A program made the translations under genes and the position numbers. Shown here piece after piece: positions 57,373 to 64,000 of a stretch of 64,000 nucleotides of DNA. The first letter of the stretch is position 1; each line of letters begins with the position of its first letter. This DNA is from an uncultured Oscillospiraceae bacterium. Lineage in GTDB: Bacteria > Bacillota > Clostridia > Oscillospirales > Oscillospiraceae. The DNA lies in the NCBI GenBank assembly GCA_910587395.1, contig CAJULJ010000001.1:17752-81751 (forward strand), given 5' to 3'. Below the pieces are notes generated by a model. That model was not told the origin of the DNA. It made no database searches and worked only from the letters and a program-made list of their open reading frames with translations.

Positions 57373-60003
57373 ATGGCGGAAATGACCCCCATGATGAAGC
57401 AATACTGGAAGGTGAAGGAGTCCCACCCGGACTGTCTGCTGTTTTTCCGGCTGGGCGACTTTTACGAGATGTTCCACGACGACGCCAAGCTGGGCGCGGA
57501 GGAGCTGGGCCTGACCCTGACCACCCGCGACCGGGGCAAGCCGGAGGAGGAGCGCACCCCCATGTGCGGCGTGCCCTATCACTCGGCCCAGAGCTATATC
57601 GCGCGGCTCATCAAGCGGGGGTACAAGGTGGCCATCTGTGAGCAGATGGAGGACCCGGCCACGGCCAAGGGGCTGGTGGACCGGGACGTGATCCGCATCG
57701 TCACCCCCGGCACCGCCATGGCGGACGAAATGCTGGACGAGAGCCGGAACAACTACATCTGCGCCATCTATGAGGACAGCGCGGGGGCCGCTTTCGCCCG
57801 GTGCGATCTGTCCACGGGGCAGTTTTCCGCCGCCCCCTTCCAGGGCGGGGACTTCCTGCCCCATCTGCTCAACGCCCTGGCGGCCTGCCCGCCCAGCGAG
57901 GCCATTTTGTCCGACGCCGCCGCGTCCGACGGCCGGCTGACGGAATTTTTGAGGGACCGGCTGAACTGCCTGTGCCAGCCCGGCCTGGAGGTCCGCTTCC
58001 GCCCCGCCCAGGCCCAGGAGGCCCTGAGCGCCTGCCGTCTGCGCGGACAGGGCGAGCCCTTCCCCGAGGAAGACGGCCCCCGCATGTGCCTGCAAGCGGC
58101 GGGGGCGCTGGCGGCGTACCTCACCGAGACGCAAAAGACCGATTTGAGCCACCTGGGCCCTCTGGACATTGAGGAGGGGCTGACCCAGGCGTACATGGAG
58201 CTGGACCTGACCGCCCGCAAAACCCTGGAGCTGACCGAGACCTTCCGGGGCAAGGAGAAAAAGGGCTCCCTGCTGTGGGTGTTGGACAAGACGAAAACCC
58301 CCATGGGCCACCGGCTGATCCGCTCCTGGCTGGAGCAGCCCCTGCGCTCCCCCGCCGCCATCGGCACAAGGCAGGACGCCGTGGCGGAGCTGGCCCGGGA
58401 CGGTGTGGCCCGGGAAGAGCTGACCCTGACCCTGCGCCGCATCCCCGACCTGGAGCGGCTCATCGGCAAGGTGGTGTACGGCTCCGCCAACGCCCGGGAT
58501 ATGCTCTCACTGGCGGACGGCCTGGCGGTGCTGCCCCAGCTCATGGAGCAGGCTCGGGCGGTGTCGGGCCGCGCCCTGACCCCCGTCCTCCGGGGGCTGG
58601 AGGGGCTGGAGGGCCTGGAGCAGACCCTTCACGCCGCCATCCGGGAGGAGGACGAGGACCACCGCCTGCCCTTCACCATCCGGGAGGGGGGCTTCATCCG
58701 TCCGGGGTATGATGAGGAGGTGGACCACCTTCGGGACGTGCTGGACCACGGGGCGGACATGGTGGCCGCTTTAGAGGGCCGGGAAAAGGAGCGCACGGGC
58801 ATCAAGAGCCTGAAGGTGCGCTATAACAAGGTGTTCGGCTATTACATCGAGGTATCCAAAAGCTATTACAGCATGGTGCCCGACGGCTACATCCGCAAGC
58901 AGACCCTGGTAAACTGCGAGCGCTTCATCACCCAGGAGCTGAAGGACCTGGAGCACGAGATCCTCTCCGCCCAGACCCGTGTGACGGCGCTGGAGTACCA
59001 GCTTTTCTGCAGGCTGCGGGGCACGGCGTCGGAGCAGGTCCGCCGGGTGCAGGCCGCCGCCGCCGGAGTGGGCCGGCTGGACGTGCTGTGCTCCTTCGCC
59101 GCCGCCGCGGTGCACAACGGCTACGTCCGCCCCGACGTGGACGACAGCGGCGTCATCGACATCAGGGAGGGCCGCCACCCGGTGGTGGAGCGGATGCTCA
59201 AAGACTCGCTGTTCGTCCCCAACGACACCCATATGGACGGCGGCGCGGACCGCCTGTCCATCATCACCGGCCCCAACATGGCGGGCAAGTCCACTTACAT
59301 GCGGCAGGTGGCCCTCATCGTGCTCATGGCCCAGATGGGGTCCTTTGTCCCCGCCCGCTCGGCCCATATCGGCGTGGTGGACCGGGTGTTCACCCGCATC
59401 GGGGCCTCCGACGATTTGTCGGCGGGCCAGTCCACCTTCATGGTGGAGATGACCGAGGTGGCTCAGATGCTGAAAAACGCCACCCCCAAGTCCCTGCTCA
59501 TCCTGGACGAGATCGGCCGGGGCACCTCCACCTACGACGGCATGTCCATCGCCCGCGCGGTGCTGGAGCACTGCGCGGACAAAAAGCGGCTGGGAGCCAA
59601 AACCCTGTTTGCCACCCACTACCACGAGCTCACCGAGGTGGAGCACACCATCGAAGGGGTGCGCAACTACCACATCGCCGCCAAAAAGCGGGGAGACGGC
59701 ATTGTGTTCCTGCGGAAAATCGTCCCCGGCGGGGCGGACCAGAGCTACGGCGTGGAGGTGGCCAAGCTGGCCGGAGTCCCCGGCCGGGTGGTGGACCGCG
59801 CCAGGGAGATCCTGGCCGACCTGGAGCGGCAGGGCTGGGTCCCGGCCCGTTCCCAGACCCCGGCGGAAAAGTCCGCCCAGGTGTCCCTGGGCGACATGGC
59901 CGGAGCGGCGGTGCTGGAGCAGCTGCGCGGCACCACTGTGGAGACGCTGACCCCCATCGAGGCCATGAATCTGCTTTATCAGCTGAAAAGCCGGCTGAAT
60001 TGA
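57373..60003 (+). CDS. mutS: DNA mismatch repair protein MutS
   Basis: This encodes 876 residues; ATG 57373 matches the family start (MAEMTPMMKQY), and GTG 57358 is a possible alternative with no better ribosome site. The mismatch-binding DFYEMF motif is near the N-terminus. The ATPase has Walker A GPNMAGKST, Walker B LLILDEIGRGTSTYDG, and ATHYHELTE. The length is normal. mutL is not in the window. Confidence 0.96.
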   Translation: MAEMTPMMKQYWKVKESHPDCLLFFRLGDFYEMFHDDAKLGAEELGLTLTTRDRGKPEEERTPMCGVPYHSAQSYIARLIKRGYKVAICEQMEDPATAKGLVDRDVIRIVTPGTAMADEMLDESRNNYICAIYEDSAGAAFARCDLSTGQFSAAPFQGGDFLPHLLNALAACPPSEAILSDAAASDGRLTEFLRDRLNCLCQPGLEVRFRPAQAQEALSACRLRGQGEPFPEEDGPRMCLQAAGALAAYLTETQKTDLSHLGPLDIEEGLTQAYMELDLTARKTLELTETFRGKEKKGSLLWVLDKTKTPMGHRLIRSWLEQPLRSPAAIGTRQDAVAELARDGVAREELTLTLRRIPDLERLIGKVVYGSANARDMLSLADGLAVLPQLMEQARAVSGRALTPVLRGLEGLEGLEQTLHAAIREEDEDHRLPFTIREGGFIRPGYDEEVDHLRDVLDHGADMVAALEGREKERTGIKSLKVRYNKVFGYYIEVSKSYYSMVPDGYIRKQTLVNCERFITQELKDLEHEILSAQTRVTALEYQLFCRLRGTASEQVRRVQAAAAGVGRLDVLCSFAAAAVHNGYVRPDVDDSGVIDIREGRHPVVERMLKDSLFVPNDTHMDGGADRLSIITGPNMAGKSTYMRQVALIVLMAQMGSFVPARSAHIGVVDRVFTRIGASDDLSAGQSTFMVEMTEVAQMLKNATPKSLLILDEIGRGTSTYDGMSIARAVLEHCADKKRLGAKTLFATHYHELTEVEHTIEGVRNYHIAAKKRGDGIVFLRKIVPGGADQSYGVEVAKLAGVPGRVVDRAREILADLERQGWVPARSQTPAEKSAQVSLGDMAGAAVLEQLRGTTVETLTPIEAMNLLYQLKSRLN

Positions 60004-60006
60004 CCC

Positions 60007-60045
60007 AAAAAGGACCGCACGGCCGGTGCCGCGCGGTCCTTTATT
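60007..60045. terminator. Bidirectional terminator between mutS and the zinc-ribbon gene
   Basis: AAAAAGGACCGC (60007-60018) pairs with GCGGTCCTTT (60033-60042). There is a T run on the plus strand and an A run that becomes a T run on the minus strand, so it serves both convergent genes. Confidence 0.85.
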
Positions 60046-60055
60046 TCGGGCTAGT

Positions 60056-60451
60056 TCAGCTTTTTTCCTCAAACACCGCCCCGCAGGAACGGCAGTGGAC
60101 GGTGATGCGCCCCTTGCCGCGGGGCACCCGCATCTGCTGGCCGCAGTTGGGGCATTTGAAGTAACGGTGCTCCCGGTCGTGGGTGCGGGTGTGGAAGGTG
60201 TTCCACCGCCGGGCGATGGGGCGGACGATCTGGAGAAAACGGGCATTCTCCGCCCTTCGCCGCCCCAGATTCCGGGACAGGGAGCGGTACAGGCTGACGA
60301 TGATCAAAATCAGCGCCAGCAGCTCAAAGGCAATGAGCCTGGTGAACAGGTACACGATATAAAAGATGACGTAAAGCGCCATCAGCAGCACGTTGAGCTG
60401 GTCTCCCCCATAACGCCCCGCCATAAAGCGGAGCATCCAACTGCGTATCAC
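60056..60451 (-). CDS. Membrane protein with C-terminal zinc ribbon
   Basis: This encodes 131 residues with a GTG start at 60451 behind AGGAGGTG. Two adjacent hydrophobic helices (LLMALYVIFYIVYLFTRLIA, ELLALILIIVSLY) are followed by a basic linker and a zinc ribbon, FKCPNCGQQMRVPRG and VHCRSCGAVFEEKS. The ribbon is predicted to be cytoplasmic. The protein could link nucleic acid or protein binding to the membrane; no function is assigned. Confidence 0.75.
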   Translation of the reverse strand: MIRSWMLRFMAGRYGGDQLNVLLMALYVIFYIVYLFTRLIAFELLALILIIVSLYRSLSRNLGRRRAENARFLQIVRPIARRWNTFHTRTHDREHRYFKCPNCGQQMRVPRGKGRITVHCRSCGAVFEEKS

Positions 60452-60558
60452 AGGCGCTCACCTCCTACACAACGGGATGTTTCTGAATTATTATTATGAT
60501 AGCGCGGGCAAATGAACCCGTCAATGGGGTATCCGTAAACAAAATGTGAATTCGTCCG

Positions 60559-60587
60559 TTGCCGTGGAGGAAAAAAGCTGGTATACT
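60559..60587 (+). promoter_or_regulatory. Promoter of the dCMP deaminase gene
   Basis: TTGCCG (60559-60564) and TATACT (60582-60587) are 17 bases apart, with TGG before the -10 as an extended element. The start codon is 32 bases downstream. Confidence 0.7.
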
Positions 60588-60618
60588 CCATATATCAGGC
60601 ATCAAAGGAGGGGACCTC

Positions 60619-61107
60619 ATGGCCCGCATCGACAAAGAGAATTACTATCTGGACATCGCCGGCACCGTGCTGGAGCGCTCCACCTGCATGAGGAAGCATT
60701 ACGGCGCCATCATCGTGCAGAGCGACGAGATCGTGTCCTCCGGCTACAACGGCGCGCCCCGGGGACGGCGCAACTGCGGCGATCTGGGGTACTGCGCACG
60801 GGAGGCCATGAACATTCCCTCGGGCCAGCGGTACGAGCTGTGCCGGTCCGTCCATGCCGAGGCCAACGCCATCATCTCCGCCTCCCGGCGGGAGGTGCTG
60901 GGGGCCGCGCTGTACATGGTGTGCCGGGACCCGAACAGCGGGGAGCTGATCCCCGGCTCCACCTCCTGCTCCATGTGCCGCAGGCTCATCATCAACGCGG
61001 GCATCGCCAAAGTGGTTATCCGGGACACGCCGGAAGCGTACCGGGTGGTGGACGTACAGAAGGAGTGGGTGGAGGACGACGACTCCATTCCGGAGCACCT
61101 GCGATGA
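60619..61107 (+). CDS. dCMP/cytidine deaminase family protein
   Basis: This encodes 162 residues from ATG 60619 behind AAAGGAGGGG. Zinc deaminase features: SVHAEANAI (His ligand and catalytic Glu) and SCSMCRRLIINAG (Cys-x-x-Cys). An additional CGDLGYCAR segment is typical of dCMP deaminases of the ComEB type. It would supply dUMP for thymidylate synthesis. Its stop overlaps the apbE start by four bases. Confidence 0.9.
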   Translation: MARIDKENYYLDIAGTVLERSTCMRKHYGAIIVQSDEIVSSGYNGAPRGRRNCGDLGYCAREAMNIPSGQRYELCRSVHAEANAIISASRREVLGAALYMVCRDPNSGELIPGSTSCSMCRRLIINAGIAKVVIRDTPEAYRVVDVQKEWVEDDDSIPEHLR

Positions 61108-62171
61108 GCCGGGAAATGCTTCGCGCAAAACGCGTGTTCGCTTTCGCTCTGGCCCTTACTCTGATTTTGCAGGCGGGCTGTACTCCCGCGCCCGCTCAGG
61201 CGGAACCGATGGCGGAGCGCACCTTTTTCGCCATGGACACTGTCATGACCCTGCGGCTGTACGAGGGCGGGGAAGATGCGCTGCTGGAGCAGGCCGAAGA
61301 CCTGGTAAAGCAGCTGGAGGCCCTGTGGTCCGCCACAGATGAAAACAGCGAGATCTATGCCCTGAACCACGGCAGGTCGGCCGGGCTGTCCCCAGAGACG
61401 GCGGACCTGCTGCGCACGGCGCTGGGCATGTGCGAGCGCACTGATGGCGCGCTGGACATATCCATCTATCCCGTGCTGCGCGCATGGGGCTTCACCACCG
61501 GGGAATACGCCGTCCCCGACGGGGAAACCGTTGCCGCCCTGCTTGCCCATGTGGACTATACCCAGGTCCTCCAGGACGGGACCGCCGCCGCGCTCCCCGA
61601 CGGCATGGAAATCGACCTGGGCAGCATAGCCAAGGGCAGCACCGGCTGGCGGCTTGCCCATCTGCTGAAGAAAAGCGGCGTTACCGCCGCCCTGCTGGAC
61701 CTGGGGGGCAACATCCAGACGGTGGGGGCCAAGCCGGACGGCTCCCCCTGGCGCATCGGCATCCGGGCCCCGGAAGGGGGCGGCAACCTGGGCGTGGTGG
61801 AGGCTGTTGACAAGGCCGTCATTACCTCCGGCGGCTACGAGCGGTATTTTGAACAGGATGGCGTGCGCTACTGGCACATTCTGGACCCAAAAACCGGCTG
61901 TCCCGCCCACAGCGGCCTGATCTCCGTCACCGTGGTGGGGGACACCAACGCCGCATGGGGAGACGCCGGCGCAGTATGCGACGCGCTGTCCACCGCCCTG
62001 TTCGTCATGGGCCGGGAGGAAGCCGTCAGCTTCTGGCGCGCCCACCGGGACGAATGGGGTTTTGAGCTGATTCTGGTCGAGGAGGACGGCTCCGTGACCA
62101 TTACGGCAGGACTGGAAGATAAATTTACGCTCAGCCAAAAAAACCGCACACTGGCCATCGCCCAGCCCTGA
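61104..62171 (+). CDS. apbE: FAD:protein FMN transferase, lipoprotein
   Basis: This encodes 355 residues from ATG 61104 (ATGA overlap). A lipoprotein signal ends at lipobox LQAGC. ApbE features: AMDTVMTLRLY, FGLDIS-like ALDISIYPVLRAWGF, IDLGSIAKGSTGWRL, ALLDLGGNIQTVG, ITSGGYERYF, HILDPKTGCPA and DALSTALFVMG. It attaches FMN to redox proteins on the outer face, such as Rnf or Nqr subunits. No such partner is in the window. Confidence 0.93.
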   Translation: MSREMLRAKRVFAFALALTLILQAGCTPAPAQAEPMAERTFFAMDTVMTLRLYEGGEDALLEQAEDLVKQLEALWSATDENSEIYALNHGRSAGLSPETADLLRTALGMCERTDGALDISIYPVLRAWGFTTGEYAVPDGETVAALLAHVDYTQVLQDGTAAALPDGMEIDLGSIAKGSTGWRLAHLLKKSGVTAALLDLGGNIQTVGAKPDGSPWRIGIRAPEGGGNLGVVEAVDKAVITSGGYERYFEQDGVRYWHILDPKTGCPAHSGLISVTVVGDTNAAWGDAGAVCDALSTALFVMGREEAVSFWRAHRDEWGFELILVEEDGSVTITAGLEDKFTLSQKNRTLAIAQP

Positions 62172-62325
62172 CCAGCCCACGCGCCGTAAGCCCCACCCAC
62201 TCAGGCGCAGCCCACAGGGCCCGCCCCTCCCCAGTGCCCAGACACCGGCGGCAGCACAACTAGAAGCACCGGCGTCGAAAGCCCCACGCGTCGGAACAAT
62301 CCCACCTAACACATCGTATCAAGCG

Positions 62326-62457
62326 TCCCCCGTAAAGGGGGTTCTTAGGGGGGAAAATCCTGCGAGCAAGAGCGCGCCCTTGGCGCTCGCAGCCTCGCCG
62401 GATTTTCTCCCCTAAGCGCTCTCTTTGGTTACTTTCTCTCGCGAGAGAGAAAGTAAC
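62326..62457 (-). repeat. Palindromic repeat, copy B (inverted relative to copy A)
   Basis: Read on the minus strand it follows copy A throughout: a GTTACTTTCTCTC palindrome, a long hairpin with arms at 62348-62360 and 62400-62412, the same GAGCGCCAAGGGCGCGCTC core, and the CCTAAGAACCCC tail. Arm sequences differ from copy A in compensating ways. The 154 bases between apbE and this repeat show no gene. Confidence 0.8.
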
Positions 62458-62490
62458 ATTGGAAAGTTCATGAAAGTTTCACATTTCCAC

Positions 62491-62519
62491 TTGACAGGAA
62501 AGCGCAATGCCTTTACAAT
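62491..62519 (+). promoter_or_regulatory. Consensus promoter in the rny leader
   Basis: TTGACA (62491-62496) and TACAAT (62514-62519) are separated by exactly 17 bases. The predicted start near 62526 is about 240 bases before the rny start codon. Confidence 0.8.
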
Positions 62520-62525
62520 AAGTAA

Positions 62526-62712
62526 GGATAATTTTGAAAAGCCGCCGTGCTTTTTCGCCGTTTTGAGCGTTTACGGCACCCTTTGGGTGTGTTTATATAG
62601 TCTATCGAGTGCTTCATAGATTTTATTGACTCTCAAATAGTGCTGTTGCGCCCAATCAGCGGGCGGATTTTCAGTTATCGCGGTGCGTCTATTCACGCAT
62701 CGCGTCTTATTT
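62526..62712 (+). ncRNA. Candidate small RNA or attenuated leader upstream of rny
   Basis: The stretch from the predicted start to the T run is about 187 bases and contains no convincing coding frame on the plus strand. It begins after a consensus promoter and ends in an intrinsic terminator, the usual layout of a small RNA gene. I could not match it to 6S, SRP or any other named RNA by eye. It could equally be a regulatory leader of rny. Confidence 0.45.
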
Positions 62713-62725
62713 TGTTTATTTTTTT
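62679..62725 (+). terminator. Intrinsic terminator within the rny leader
   Basis: CGCGGTGCGT (62679-62688) pairs with ACGCATCGCG (62695-62704) with one G-U pair and a six-base loop. A long T-rich tract follows. It lies 39 bases before the rny start codon. Confidence 0.75.
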
Positions 62726-62763
62726 CCGAAAAATCTGAAGAAACAGGAGGTGTGGAACTCAAC

Positions 62764-64000
62764 ATGGAAGTGCCAGTCTACGTAACCGTAATCATCGCTG
62801 TTGTGGCCGCTCTGGTCTGCCTCATCGCGGGCTTTGTCCTGGGCTACCAGCGGCGCAAAGCCGCCGCCGAACGGGAGATCGGCTCCGCCGAGGAGGAGGC
62901 CCGCCGCATCATCAACGATGCCATCAAGAGCGCCGAGAGCAAAAAGCGTGAGGCCACCGTGGAGGCCAAGGAGGAAATCCTCAAGGCCCGCAGCGAGTTC
63001 GACAAGGAAGTCAAGGACCGCCGCAATGAGATTCAGCGCCAGGAGAACCGGATCAACTCCAAGGAGGAAAACCTGGACCGCAAGCTGGAGAACCTGGAGC
63101 GCAAGGAGGAAAACGTCAACGCCCGCATCGCCCATCTGGAGCAGGAGAAGGTGGAGCTGGACAGCCTGAAGGACAAGCAGCTGGAGCTGCTGGAGCAGAT
63201 CTCCGGCCTGACGGTGGAGGAGGCAAAGCGCTACCTCATCGACCAGCTGGAGGACGACGTGACCCACGAGCAGGCTTTGAAGCTCAAGGAAATCCAGGTT
63301 CGCTACAAGGAGGAGGCGGATACCTACGCCCGGGAGCAGATCGCCCTGGCCATCCAGCGCTGCGCCGCCGACCACGTGGCCGAGGCCACTGTGTCCGTGG
63401 TGCCCCTGCCCAACGATGAGATGAAGGGCCGTATCATCGGCCGGGAGGGCCGCAACATCCGCACCCTGGAAACCATGACCGGCGTGGACCTCATCATCGA
63501 CGACACCCCCGAGGCCATCACCGTGTCCTGCTTTGACCCGGTGCGCCGGGAGATCGCCCGGCTGGCCCTGGAAAAGCTCATCCTGGACGGCCGCATTCAC
63601 CCCACCCGCATTGAGGAGATGGTGGAAAAGGCCAAACGGGAGGTGGACGCCACTATCCGCGCCGAGGGCGAGCGGGCCGTGTTCGAGACCAACGTCCATG
63701 GGCTGAACCCGGAGCTGGTCAAGCTGCTGGGCCGCCAGCACTACCGCACCAGCTACGGCCAGAACGTGCTCAACCACTCCATTGAGGTGTCCCAGTTGGC
63801 GGGGCTGCTGGCCGCGGAGCTGGGGGTCAACGTGGCCGAGGCCAAGCGGGCCGGACTGCTCCACGATTTGGGCAAGTCCATCGACCACGAGGTGGAGGGC
63901 TCCCACGTGCAGATCGGCGTGGAGCTGGCCCGGAAGTACCGGGAGAGCGAAAACGTGATCCACGCCATCGAGGCCCACCACGGCGACGTGGAGGCCAAGA
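62764..64000 (+). CDS. rny: Ribonuclease Y (3' partial)
   Basis: The frame is open to the window end; 412 residues are visible. ATG 62764 follows AGGAGGTG by 12 bases. An N-terminal membrane helix (VYVTVIIAVVAALVCLIAG), a long charged coiled coil (about residues 35-140), a KH domain (MKGRIIGREGRNIRTLE) and the start of the HD domain (GLLHDLGKSIDHE) are in the expected order. It is the membrane-bound endonuclease that starts mRNA decay in Firmicutes. About 100 residues are missing. Confidence 0.95.
   Translation, partial: MEVPVYVTVIIAVVAALVCLIAGFVLGYQRRKAAAEREIGSAEEEARRIINDAIKSAESKKREATVEAKEEILKARSEFDKEVKDRRNEIQRQENRINSKEENLDRKLENLERKEENVNARIAHLEQEKVELDSLKDKQLELLEQISGLTVEEAKRYLIDQLEDDVTHEQALKLKEIQVRYKEEADTYAREQIALAIQRCAADHVAEATVSVVPLPNDEMKGRIIGREGRNIRTLETMTGVDLIIDDTPEAITVSCFDPVRREIARLALEKLILDGRIHPTRIEEMVEKAKREVDATIRAEGERAVFETNVHGLNPELVKLLGRQHYRTSYGQNVLNHSIEVSQLAGLLAAELGVNVAEAKRAGLLHDLGKSIDHEVEGSHVQIGVELARKYRESENVIHAIEAHHGDVEAK

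Noticed and set aside
62526..62712. Identity as 6S RNA, suggested by the size of about 190 bases
   Set aside because: I could not find the long closing stem with a central open bubble expected of 6S RNA, so only an unnamed candidate RNA is reported.
62571..62765. Minus-strand 64-codon frame in the rny leader
   Set aside because: There is no ribosome site, it overlaps a convincing terminator and the rny ribosome site, and it shows no known motif.
1..64000. CRISPR arrays, rRNA genes and replication origins
   Set aside because: No regularly spaced repeats, rRNA-like segments or DnaA-box clusters were seen on reading through the window.

Overview
The window looks like chromosomal DNA of a GC-rich, anaerobic gut Firmicute, most plausibly a Clostridia/Oscillospiraceae relative. 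The reasons are AGGAGG-type ribosome binding sites, a T-box leader before a class II glycyl-tRNA synthetase gene, ZapA, MreC, MutS and RNase Y genes of Firmicute type, and sugar uptake by GPH-type cation symporters. The genus cannot be named from the sequence alone. Both edges cut genes: a GH3 glycosidase on the left and rny on the right.

Region 1 (1-18440): glycoside hydrolase cluster. Three long GH3 proteins lie nearly in tandem. Their domains are in permuted order (sandwich and Fn3 part first, TIM barrel last). The two complete ones have a transmembrane helix at each end, so they are predicted to work on the cell surface. Between and after them come a four-helix membrane protein and two lipoproteins; one lipoprotein carries an Ig-like domain and an SGNH esterase. 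A cytoplasmic set follows: a TIM-barrel isomerase/epimerase, a GH2, a canonical GH3 and a GPH symporter.

Region 2 (18441-45219): hemicellulose/pectin side-chain utilisation. A second GPH symporter has its own promoter with a perfect 16-bp palindrome just past the predicted transcription start. A convergent AraC-family regulator is divergent from a run of about 24 kb of same-strand genes with almost no gaps. That run encodes GH43, SGNH esterase, CE4-like deacetylase, GH2, GPH symporter, GH43, GH2, xylulokinase, a DUF4867-type protein, a FucI/AraA-type isomerase, a second FGGY kinase, AraD, split transketolase, UxuA, a UxuB-type SDR, UxaC, KDPG aldolase and KDG kinase. Together they deacetylate and trim arabinose/uronate-decorated oligosaccharides inside the cell. 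Pentoses enter the pentose phosphate pathway and glucuronate enters the KDG/KDPG route.

Region 3 (45220-49998): scarred and mobile DNA. It holds an intact IS5-family element with a 3-bp target duplication, a chimeric pseudogene made of kinase and SDR fragments, an orphan response regulator with a degenerate receiver domain, and a sigma-like/excisionase/integrase module. The module sits against the 3' side of a tRNA operon.

Region 4 (49999-64000): housekeeping DNA. It contains tRNA-Met-Glu-Val, T-box-controlled glyS, zapA, a U32 peptidase, maf, mreC, mutS, a dCMP deaminase, apbE and rny. Three things stand out. A divergent small-gene/XRE-regulator module is fused in frame to maf, so Maf can only be made as an XRE-Maf protein. 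Two inverted, structurally covarying ~130-bp palindromic repeats flank the maf-apbE segment. A consensus promoter followed by an intrinsic terminator lies in the rny leader and looks like a small RNA or attenuator.
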